A DNA stretch of 61,050 nt from Microbacterium sp. (GTDB lineage: Bacteria > Actinomycetota > Actinomycetes > Actinomycetales > Microbacteriaceae), in contig JAEKKN010000031.1 in the NCBI GenBank assembly GCA_019510305.1, positions 1 through 61,050 of the forward strand, in the 5' to 3' direction. A model generated the notes under the pieces. It saw nothing but the letters and a program-made list of their open reading frames with translations. It did no database searches and had not been told where the DNA came from. This document shows, in pieces, positions 54,238-61,050 of the stretch (the first letter of the stretch is position 1; each line of letters opens with the position of its first letter). The position numbers and the translations under genes are program-made.

Positions 54238-55889
54238 GAAAGGCCCTCGAAGACGATGGTCACTCCATCTCCCAGATCCACGACATCGCCGGACAGGACG
54301 AGGGTCTGCTCGCCGGGGTGCAGACGGACGGGGTCGGCGCCAGGGCGCAGCAGCGTGGAGCCGTTGGTCGTGTGGAGGTCGATCACGACGACGGATCCCG
54401 CCTCGGGGCGCACCTCGAGGTGGTTGCGAGAGATGTCCTGCTGCGGGCTCTCGACGGCGACCAGGTGCGGCATGCTGTCCCCGCTCGCGCGAGTCGAGCG
54501 CGGGCGGCGTCCGATGATCACCGTGCGGTCGAGCTCGACGACCTGACCTGTCGAGACCGTGATGCGACCGGCCGAGCCGGGCACGACCGGAAGCACCTGA
54601 GTGGCTGTCTCGTCGGATGTCGCGCGCTGCTGGCGGAGCGCTGCGAGCTCGGATGTCGAGATCGTCGCGCCGTCGTGGTCACCAAGGTCGGCACCCGGCA
54701 GCGGCGGGATCACGGGCGGAACAGCGGGCCCGGCAGGCTGAGCGGATCCGGAATGCAGCGTCTCGCCGAAGAGCTGCTCGAACTCGTCGATGTCGCTGGC
54801 CGGAGCATCGCCGGCGGGAGCGAACGTCTGCTCCGGGGGCTCCCAGGTGTGCTCGTCGAGGCCGTTGTCGTCGAGCGAGGCGTCGTGCTCCGTCTCGTCG
54901 GGCGACGATGGCAGCGACTCCTCCCCTGCCTCGAGGTCGGACACGGACGTTTCGTCCCGCTCCCCTCGCTCGGCGACCAGGGAGTCCTCGTCCGCAGCTG
55001 CGACGGGCGGGAGGTCGAACGGAGCCGTCTCGACGGGCAGGACCGCCTCTTTCGGGGCCTCCGGCTCCGCTGCCACGGACTCGGACGCCGCCGACTCGTC
55101 GTCAGGCGTCGGTTCGGAGCTCTCTGCCCCGTCGTCGAGGCCTGCTGCGGGCGTCTCGTCTCGCGGGGACTCCTCCTGAGCGGTCTCCGACGAGTCGAGG
55201 TGTCGCTCGGCCGACGGGAGGTCGGCGGACGGGATCACGACGGGCGCGACCACGACAGCAGGAAGCCCCCCGGGCGAGACGGCGAGCGGAACATCGGGCA
55301 CGTCGTCGACATGAGGCGCCGACGGCACCCCGAACAGAGCCAGCGCCGGCGCAGGACCTCCTCCGAGAGCCGCGGCCGACGCGCCCGCCTCGATCTCGTC
55401 GATGCGCGGCGCAGGGCCCAGCACGGCGACGATCGGTGCAGCGTCGCTCGCCTCGAGCTCAGCGCTCACCGCAGCGGCACAGACGATGCCGCTCTGCACA
55501 GGCAGAGCGGAGGCGGCGTCCGTCTCCTCCACCGTGATCTCGATGCGCGTGGCGCCGGCGATGAAACGCTCGCTCCACGTCGTCACCTCGGCACCGGAGA
55601 ACTCGTACTCGGCATCCGTCCCGCTGCTGACGCGGGCGACGACGCCACCGCGCAATGCGATGCGCACGTCGGTGCCCTCGGCCACGGCGGCGACGAACGG
55701 CGGCAGGGCGACGAACGAGCCCCCGGCCGCAGTCGTCAGCACGTCGACGACGCTCGCCAGCGTCTTCTCGGACGGAAGCCGGTCCCACAGCCGCGAGACG
55801 ATGTCGCTGGGCACATCCGGCGGCAACGCGACCAGCGCGCCCGGAATCACGATCAGGTACCACTGTCCCGGTCGGTAGATCGTCTGCAT
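54234..55889 (-). CDS. FHA domain protein with long acidic linker
   Basis: A 551-residue cytoplasmic protein. The N-terminal 150 residues form a beta/alpha domain (YRPGQWYLIVIPGALVALPP; TWSERFIAGATRIEITVEE) that I do not recognise. The next 290 residues are low-complexity Asp/Glu/Ser/Pro/Ala with many Thr residues. The C-terminal 110 residues are a good FHA domain: VIIGRRPRSTRAS, QQDISRNHLEVRP and DLHTTNGSTL, keeping the phosphothreonine-binding residues. Start overlaps the PP2C stop by one base. Such proteins usually link kinase signalling to secretion or cell-wall machinery (family knowledge); its target is unknown. Confidence 0.87.
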   Translation of the reverse strand: MQTIYRPGQWYLIVIPGALVALPPDVPSDIVSRLWDRLPSEKTLASVVDVLTTAAGGSFVALPPFVAAVAEGTDVRIALRGGVVARVSSGTDAEYEFSGAEVTTWSERFIAGATRIEITVEETDAASALPVQSGIVCAAAVSAELEASDAAPIVAVLGPAPRIDEIEAGASAAALGGGPAPALALFGVPSAPHVDDVPDVPLAVSPGGLPAVVVAPVVIPSADLPSAERHLDSSETAQEESPRDETPAAGLDDGAESSEPTPDDESAASESVAAEPEAPKEAVLPVETAPFDLPPVAAADEDSLVAERGERDETSVSDLEAGEESLPSSPDETEHDASLDDNGLDEHTWEPPEQTFAPAGDAPASDIDEFEQLFGETLHSGSAQPAGPAVPPVIPPLPGADLGDHDGATISTSELAALRQQRATSDETATQVLPVVPGSAGRITVSTGQVVELDRTVIIGRRPRSTRASGDSMPHLVAVESPQQDISRNHLEVRPEAGSVVVIDLHTTNGSTLLRPGADPVRLHPGEQTLVLSGDVVDLGDGVTIVFEGLS

Positions 55890-56698
55890 CAGCGAACCCC
55901 TCCTGCTGCCTCACGTGGACGAGTGTCCATGTCGATGTCGTCGGTCTCGCGCGGAGCACCCGGCCGCGATGCCACCTGCACCGCATCCGCGATCACGACG
56001 GTGATGTTATCGCGCCCACCCGCGAGTAGCGCCTCGGCCACCAGCGCCTCGGCGGCCTGCTGCGGATCCGTGACACCGGTCAGGATCTCGCGGATGCGGT
56101 CGTCGCCGAGTTCCGACGTGAGTCCGTCGGAGCAGATCATCATCCGATCTCCCAGCTCGGCCGGGAACAGCCAGTAGTCGGCGTCTCCCGTGCTGCTCGC
56201 GCCGATGGCGCGCGTGATGATGTTGCGCCGGCGGTCGGTCGCCGCGGTCTCGGCCGTGAGCTCGCCCGCCTCGATCAGCTCCTGCACGACCGAATGGTCG
56301 ACCGTGATCTGCTCGAGCTCGCCGTCGGCGAGGCGGTAGGTGCGCGAGTCGCCGATGTTGATCGCCAGCCAGTACCCCATGCCGTCGACGGACGCGACGA
56401 CGACCCCGCTCAGCGTGGTGCCTGCGCGTCCGTTGCCGGTGGTCGACAGGTGCTCGACCCCGTGACGGGCCCGTTCCAGGGCCACACGCACCTCGTCGAG
56501 CTCGAGCGATGCGCGCCCGAGATACTTCGAGAACTCCTCGATCACGGTGGCGCTCGCGCGCTCGCCCGCTTCGTGCCCGCCCATGCCGTCGGCGACCACG
56601 AACACGGGAGCGTCGGCCAGGTAGGAGTCCTCGTTCAGGGCGCGGCGGAGGCCGGTGTGCGTCGCCGATCCTGTCGTGACGACCAGCCCCGGCGTCAC
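55889..56698 (-). CDS. PP2C-family protein phosphatase
   Basis: A 269-residue soluble Ser/Thr phosphatase. Motifs: LRRALNEDSYL, VFVVADGMGGHEAGERAS (metal Asp and Gly), GTTLSGVVV, INIGDSRTYRL, MMICSDGLTSEL and GRDNITVVIAD. All metal-binding Asp residues of the PstP family are present. It should reverse the action of the kinase encoded two genes downstream. I chose the GTG at 56698, which overlaps the upstream stop (GTGA). A longer frame to 56845 would run into the RDD-FHA gene. Confidence 0.94.
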   Translation of the reverse strand: MTPGLVVTTGSATHTGLRRALNEDSYLADAPVFVVADGMGGHEAGERASATVIEEFSKYLGRASLELDEVRVALERARHGVEHLSTTGNGRAGTTLSGVVVASVDGMGYWLAINIGDSRTYRLADGELEQITVDHSVVQELIEAGELTAETAATDRRRNIITRAIGASSTGDADYWLFPAELGDRMMICSDGLTSELGDDRIREILTGVTDPQQAAEALVAEALLAGGRDNITVVIADAVQVASRPGAPRETDDIDMDTRPREAAGGVR

Positions 56699-58266
56699 GC
56701 GTAGCCGCCGATCACGACGATACGGTCGCCGATCTCGATCGCGTCTCCCAGACGCACGGGCACCCGCTGCCAGGACGGGCAGGCGATGCGCTGCCCATCG
56801 CGCACGATCGTCATGCCGTTGGTCGAGTGCCGATCGAGCACCCATCCCCCCGACACATCGGCGGCGGCCTCGAAATGGGTCTTCGACAACGACAGCGTCT
56901 CGTCGCGAACCGTCACCAGCACGGTGCCTGCCTCGGGCGCGGGGTTGCGGCCGAAGATCGTTCGACGGGTCACTGTCATGCGCGCGCCGTCGTCCCAGGT
57001 GAACACGAGGCCGTGCCCGGGAATGCTGATGCGTGTCGCCTCGATCTCGGCTTCGTGGGGATCGAGAGGGGCGTCGACCGGAGCCGCGGATGCGGGAAGC
57101 ACCGGATGCGCTCCGGCATCCGGCCCCGAACGCACCCAGGAAGTCGCGGGCGCCACGGGAGCCGCGGGTTCGGGCTGTGCCGGCGCCGGTTTCTGGATGA
57201 GGGTCTCGTACAGCTCGGGATCGGTCTCCGAGTCGGCGGACTGCGGCGGGTGGACGATCGCGCCCGCGGGCGCGACCCCGGGCACGTATGCGATGGGCGA
57301 GTCGCCGCCCGCGGGTGCAGATGCGACCGGGGGCGTGTAGGCGGCAGGAGCCTGCGGAGTCGGGGGCGTGTAGGCCGGAGCTGCCGGAAGCACGGCAGGA
57401 GCCTGGTACGCCGGGGGCGTCGGAGCGCTCGGCGTCCCCGCGTCGTGAACCGGCGGCGCAGAGTACGGCTGCACGCCGGCGGACTGCGGCTGACCCAGCG
57501 CGAGCGGCGGAACCGGCCCCGGAGGAACGATCGGCACCGGCGGCACGCCGTGCGCGGGAGGAACCTGCGGCGCTACCGGAGCGGGAGGAGCGGGAGGAGC
57601 GGGAGGCGCGACCGGGGCGACCGGGGCACCGGCAGCGCTCGGCGCCGGCGCGTCCGCGAACGCGAACGCGAACGCGCCAGTGGGCGGTGTCGCGAACCCG
57701 CCCTGCACGCCCCCGGGGGCGGGTATCCCCGGGATCCCCGGCATCCCCTGCGGGATCGGAACGGCCGTCGTCGCGGGTGCCGGGCCGAAGTCGGGCACGG
57801 CGACAGGGAGCGGGCTCTTTCGCGCGTCGAGCACGACGGCCTTCGCCACACGGTCGTGCCAGCCCTGGAAGCGTCCTGAGCTGTCGAACAGCGGCGTGAA
57901 GTAGCCGACGATGATCCAGCCGGATACGCCGAACACGACGTTGCGCAGCAGTGCACGGCCGAATCCCACCGGCATCCCGTCCTCGGCGGACGCGAGGCGC
58001 ACGCCCTGCGCGCGCATGCCGATGGATCCGGACTTCGCCTGCATGGCCGTGTACACGAGCAGCCAGGCCAGGAGCACGAGCAGCAGCGCTCCGTAGCCGA
58101 TGGACAACACGATCAGCATCGCCTCGAACGACCCGGAGGTCCCCGCGATCACTCCGACGATCACCGCCGCGACGATCGCGACCCCTCCGGCGATGAGCGC
58201 ATCGATCAGATAGGCGACCGCACGCCGCGAGATCGGCGCGATGCTGTCGATCGCTGGCTCAGTCAT
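56695..58266 (-). CDS. RDD membrane protein with C-terminal FHA domain
   Basis: A 523-residue protein. N-terminal RDD domain (ISRRAVAYLIDALIAGGVAI, KSGSIGMRAQGVRLAS, LRNVVFGVSGWIIVGY; about three helices, residues 10-150), then some 230 residues of Pro/Ala/Val linker with repeated PPAPPAPVAP, and an FHA domain at about 425-523 (VTRRTIFGRNPAPEAG, ETLSLSKTHFEAAAD, DRHSTNGMTIV). SKTH rather than SRTH is an accepted FHA variant. It shares the RDD-plus-FHA design with the double-FHA protein at 39576. ATGA overlap with the transglutaminase-like gene upstream. Confidence 0.88.
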   Translation of the reverse strand: MTEPAIDSIAPISRRAVAYLIDALIAGGVAIVAAVIVGVIAGTSGSFEAMLIVLSIGYGALLLVLLAWLLVYTAMQAKSGSIGMRAQGVRLASAEDGMPVGFGRALLRNVVFGVSGWIIVGYFTPLFDSSGRFQGWHDRVAKAVVLDARKSPLPVAVPDFGPAPATTAVPIPQGMPGIPGIPAPGGVQGGFATPPTGAFAFAFADAPAPSAAGAPVAPVAPPAPPAPPAPVAPQVPPAHGVPPVPIVPPGPVPPLALGQPQSAGVQPYSAPPVHDAGTPSAPTPPAYQAPAVLPAAPAYTPPTPQAPAAYTPPVASAPAGGDSPIAYVPGVAPAGAIVHPPQSADSETDPELYETLIQKPAPAQPEPAAPVAPATSWVRSGPDAGAHPVLPASAAPVDAPLDPHEAEIEATRISIPGHGLVFTWDDGARMTVTRRTIFGRNPAPEAGTVLVTVRDETLSLSKTHFEAAADVSGGWVLDRHSTNGMTIVRDGQRIACPSWQRVPVRLGDAIEIGDRIVVIGGYA

Positions 58267-60668
58267 GGTGTCTCGCTCTCGGCTGAGGTGGACGTCTTCG
58301 TGCGGCTGCTGCCCTTGATCGTGCCAGGTTCACGGCGAACCCGCGCGGCTGCGGCATCCTTCAGATTCTGCATGCTGTTGGCGACGGCCGTCCCGCCGAT
58401 CAGGGAACGCAGGTTGAGGCGAGCGCGCAGGCGCTTCCAGAACCCGGCATCCTTTCCGAGGCCTCCGACGATCCCGTCGACCTCGGCCCAGAATTCGTCG
58501 ACCTGGGCCGGTGTCGGCTCGGAGGGGCCGAACACCTCGGCGTCCGCGCGGTCCGCGAGAGCCGTGACAGCGGGGATCGGGAGGGACGCGGCGAGGGTCG
58601 CCGCCTCCTCGGCGCGGGTGCCGCCCGGCGCCAGCCGGGCGCCGTAGTCGATCGCGCGGTCCGTGAGCTCGTCCCACCCGCCGGTGATCCGATCCGCCGT
58701 CCGAGCGGCGTTGCGGCGTGTGCGGCGCTTCGCCGCCTTCCACGCTCCGACCACGATGAACGGCGACGCGAGCAGGGCCATCACGCCGAGCGCGGTCCCG
58801 CCGATCGCAGCGATCAAGCCGAGCAGGGCGGCGAGGTTGAAGGTCTCGTCGTCGCCCTTGCGGTCGTCGGGAAGCGTCGGCGGCAGGTCGACCGGTTCCT
58901 GCGGCGGGGGCGGCGGCTGCAGCACCTGCGGCTTCGGGTCGACCTTGGGCTTGGTGTTCTGATCGTTCGGTACCTTGTCCTCCGGCGGGGTCGGGTTGAA
59001 CGTCACCCAGCCGATGTCCTCGAAGTTGACCTCGACCCATGCGTGGACGTCATCGCCCGTCGCCGCGAACTCGGCCTCGCCCTCCTGGTCCTCGTCGGGG
59101 TAGTAGCCCATGACGACGCGGGCCGGGATGCCGACTTCGCGAGCGAGCAGCGCCATCGCGACCGCGTACTGCTCATCGTCGCCGATCATCTGGTCGCCGC
59201 CGATGAGAGTCGAGATGCGCTCCGAGGTGTGCCCGGCGCGCGAGAGCACCTCGCCTTCCAGGCCGTGGCTGAAGAATCCGCCGTCTGCGAGGAAGGTCTC
59301 GAGTGCCCGCACCTGCTCGATCGGAGACTCCGCTCCCGCGACCGTCTCGGCGGCGAGGGAGGTCAGCTCCTCCGGCACGTTGCTCTGCTTGGGCAGCGCG
59401 ACCTTGCCGAAGTCGACGTCGGCGAGCTGCGTGTCGTCGAGCTTCGCCGGAATCACGGTGTCGACCGTGTACGTGTCGCCGCTGGTGAGCTTGGCCGTGA
59501 CGACAGCGGTGCCCGTGTCGTTGTTGTAGTACCCCGAACGGCGCAGCTCATCGGCGCGCTTGCCGGTGAAGTCGATCTGGGAGACGGCGCCGGCATCCGG
59601 CATCCACACTCCGCTGTAGTCCTCGATGGCCACCTTCAACGTCACCGGGACGCCCTTCGCCTCGGGCGACATGTTCGAGCGCAGCGGGGCGAAGGCGCTC
59701 GAGGAGCCGGGGCCGCCATCGGTGACGTTGTAGACCTGGCCGTCGAACTGATCCATGACCGCGATCCGGATGCGCGCTCCCTTGGGCAGGCCGCTCACCG
59801 TGAACAGCGTGTCCTCGGACTCGTCGCGCACGTTCTTGCGGAACGACTGCAGGGGACTCGGATAGTCGTGGATGTTGAACGGGGGGATCACGATATCGCG
59901 GAACACGTGCCGCGGCTGAACCGGCTGGGCGATCGCGCTGGAGGCGATCCCTGCACCGCCGGCCACCGCGAGCACGGCGACTCCCGCCAGCAGTCTCCGC
60001 ATGCGCATGTACGCCGCGCGGGCGGGGTCGACCTCGCTCACCGAGACGGCGGCGTTCTGCGGCGCCCACAGCTGACGCAGCGCGAGCCAGGAGATGGCGA
60101 AGATCGCGAACACGAGGCCCTGAGCCAGCGGGAAGGCCGGCTCGGGGGTCCCCAGAACGATCGCGAGGATCAGGACGACGCCCGCGGGGATCAGCGCCCA
60201 GCCCACCTGACTCAGCCGGAGGGCGAGGGATGCCGTGAGCACGGCGCCCACGAGCGAGAGCAGGAACGGCACGATGAGGTGGCCGTCGGCAGCAGCGACC
60301 GGCGCCACCGTGGTCAGCATCTGCTTCCACGAGGTGACGGTGCCCAGAGCGAGCTTCTGAAGCGTGTCGATCGTCGGAACGAACCCGAGGAACGCGGTGT
60401 GCGGCAGGGCGAGAGCCCCGCCGAACACGAAGTACGCCGCGACGGTCAGCCCGGTGATGATCAGGATGCCCCAGCGGCGCCAGGCCGCGACCGCGGCGAT
60501 CGCAAGCCCCAGGAGTATGCCGCCGACGACGGCGGGAAGGTAGGAGGGGCCGGCGAACGTCGTCCAGAATCCGGTCATCGCGACCGCGGTGAGCACCGCG
60601 GCGGCGCCGAGGTCGAGGATCCAGCGGCGCAGCGGCAGCGCCGCGGGTGCGGTGGCGGGGGCGGTCAT
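58263..60668 (-). CDS. transglutaminase-like membrane protein, catalytic Cys apparently lost
   Basis: An 801-residue TgpA/DUF3488-like protein. About seven membrane helices cover residues 12-245, followed by an extracytoplasmic part with a transglutaminase-like fold (about 420-590), one further helix (about 645) and a cytoplasmic tail. The block expected as GYCEQFA reads GDDEQYAVAMALLAREVGIP, so the catalytic Cys is Asp498. The His is kept (DDVHAWVEVNF), and the last acid is Asn in TFNPTPP. It should therefore be inactive as a thiol enzyme, perhaps a binding or scaffold protein. The ATG at 60668 overlaps the DUF58 stop (ATGA). Confidence 0.85.
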   Translation of the reverse strand: MTAPATAPAALPLRRWILDLGAAAVLTAVAMTGFWTTFAGPSYLPAVVGGILLGLAIAAVAAWRRWGILIITGLTVAAYFVFGGALALPHTAFLGFVPTIDTLQKLALGTVTSWKQMLTTVAPVAAADGHLIVPFLLSLVGAVLTASLALRLSQVGWALIPAGVVLILAIVLGTPEPAFPLAQGLVFAIFAISWLALRQLWAPQNAAVSVSEVDPARAAYMRMRRLLAGVAVLAVAGGAGIASSAIAQPVQPRHVFRDIVIPPFNIHDYPSPLQSFRKNVRDESEDTLFTVSGLPKGARIRIAVMDQFDGQVYNVTDGGPGSSSAFAPLRSNMSPEAKGVPVTLKVAIEDYSGVWMPDAGAVSQIDFTGKRADELRRSGYYNNDTGTAVVTAKLTSGDTYTVDTVIPAKLDDTQLADVDFGKVALPKQSNVPEELTSLAAETVAGAESPIEQVRALETFLADGGFFSHGLEGEVLSRAGHTSERISTLIGGDQMIGDDEQYAVAMALLAREVGIPARVVMGYYPDEDQEGEAEFAATGDDVHAWVEVNFEDIGWVTFNPTPPEDKVPNDQNTKPKVDPKPQVLQPPPPPQEPVDLPPTLPDDRKGDDETFNLAALLGLIAAIGGTALGVMALLASPFIVVGAWKAAKRRTRRNAARTADRITGGWDELTDRAIDYGARLAPGGTRAEEAATLAASLPIPAVTALADRADAEVFGPSEPTPAQVDEFWAEVDGIVGGLGKDAGFWKRLRARLNLRSLIGGTAVANSMQNLKDAAAARVRREPGTIKGSSRTKTSTSAESETP

Positions 60669-61050
60669 GCGAGCACCTTCTGCAGGGCGAGGGGGATCTG
60701 TTCCAGCGCGCCGATGGTCACGACATCGGCGTCTCCGATCCGCCGCAGTCCCGGCGTCGTCGCGGTGCGATCCGCGACCACCGCGAGCACTCTGGCGCCG
60801 AAGGGCAACCGCGAGCATGCCATGCGCAGATCGTCGCTGCGGACTTTCGAGCCGCAGATGAGCACCACGACGCTGGCGAGCGGCATGGTCCTCGCGAGCA
60901 CGCCGGCGAGCTCGTCGATGCCGCCGCGGCGCGGGCGCGAGTTCTTGACGGCCGACAGCGAGTCGAGCAGCTGCTTGCCTGTGCCGGAGGGGAGCTCACG
61001 GCCCTGCACGCGCACGTCGACCCGTTGCGAGTCGCGGATCGCCCGCAGTC
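60665..61050 (-). CDS. DUF58 domain protein, partial at the window edge
   Basis: The last 128 residues of a protein that continues past the window. A VQGRELPSGTGKQLLDSLS block and the Rossmann/von Willebrand-like end (VVVLICGSKVRSDDLRMACS, LPFGARVLAVVAD) match the C-terminus of DUF58 proteins. In actinobacteria DUF58 genes sit between a MoxR ATPase and a transglutaminase-like gene, the order found here. A moxR gene is expected further upstream (inference). It is the first visible gene of the coupled signalling operon. Confidence 0.8.
   Translation of the reverse strand, partial: LRAIRDSQRVDVRVQGRELPSGTGKQLLDSLSAVKNSRPRRGGIDELAGVLARTMPLASVVVLICGSKVRSDDLRMACSRLPFGARVLAVVADRTATTPGLRRIGDADVVTIGALEQIPLALQKVLA

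Overview
The window is GC-rich, tightly packed DNA. Almost all genes abut or overlap by 1 to 8 bases, GTG starts are common, and several genes look leaderless. The gene set (type VII secretion with mycosin and EccB/C/D, DUF2510, a mycoredoxin-like glutaredoxin, PknB-type kinase, FHA and RDD proteins) points to a high-GC Gram-positive actinobacterium. My best guess is Microbacteriaceae, near Microbacterium. That placement rests on gene content and style, not on a database search. I see no tRNA, rRNA, CRISPR array or insertion sequence, and no gene-free gap longer than about 210 bases.

Region 1 (1-25.97 kb) is an exopolysaccharide or cell-wall-glycan locus. It holds an initiating polyprenyl-phosphate sugar transferase, four or more glycosyltransferases, a Wzz/BY-kinase chain-length regulator with a divergent low-molecular-weight tyrosine phosphatase, a Wzx-like flippase and a Wzy-like polymerase. 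Further along are a CDP-alcohol phosphatidyltransferase, a fused double glycosyltransferase, a GT2/polysaccharide-deacetylase fusion, a GT2-GtrA protein and a TagD-like cytidylyltransferase. Two large secreted proteins are embedded: a 1888-residue propeller/LamG/PKD protein and an 888-residue beta-helix protein. They share a repeated module of about 200 residues. The layout fits lipid-linked repeat units built inside the cell, flipped and polymerised, with secreted proteins that may bind or modify the product.

Region 2 (26.1-33.3 kb) is housekeeping: a mycoredoxin-like protein, an MFS transporter, a long aldehyde-dehydrogenase-like protein, prolyl aminopeptidase, a neutral zinc metallopeptidase, malate dehydrogenase and a degenerate resolvase-fold protein. 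Four of these genes have a -10-like hexamer exactly 6 bases before the start codon, as expected for leaderless transcripts.

Region 3 (33.4 kb to the end) is a type VII secretion (T7SS) locus. It has two WXG100 genes, EccC with three intact Walker A sites, EccB, EccD and mycosin, and a second EccD-like protein co-transcribed with an RDD/double-FHA protein. It also has several candidate substrates or chaperones, and a signalling chain: DUF58, transglutaminase-like protein, RDD-FHA, PP2C phosphatase, FHA protein, Ser/Thr kinase, FHA-HTH protein. No EccE, EccA, EspG, PE or PPE gene is visible.

The most interesting signal is an 18-bp dyad (ATGGGTAGCAGTCCCCAT-like) 22-23 bases upstream of a -10 hexamer. 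It occurs in front of three operons that encode the WXG/substrate-like proteins. Two paralogous FHA-HTH proteins in the same locus are candidate readers of this site (inference). The transglutaminase-like protein appears to have lost its catalytic Cys and Asp.
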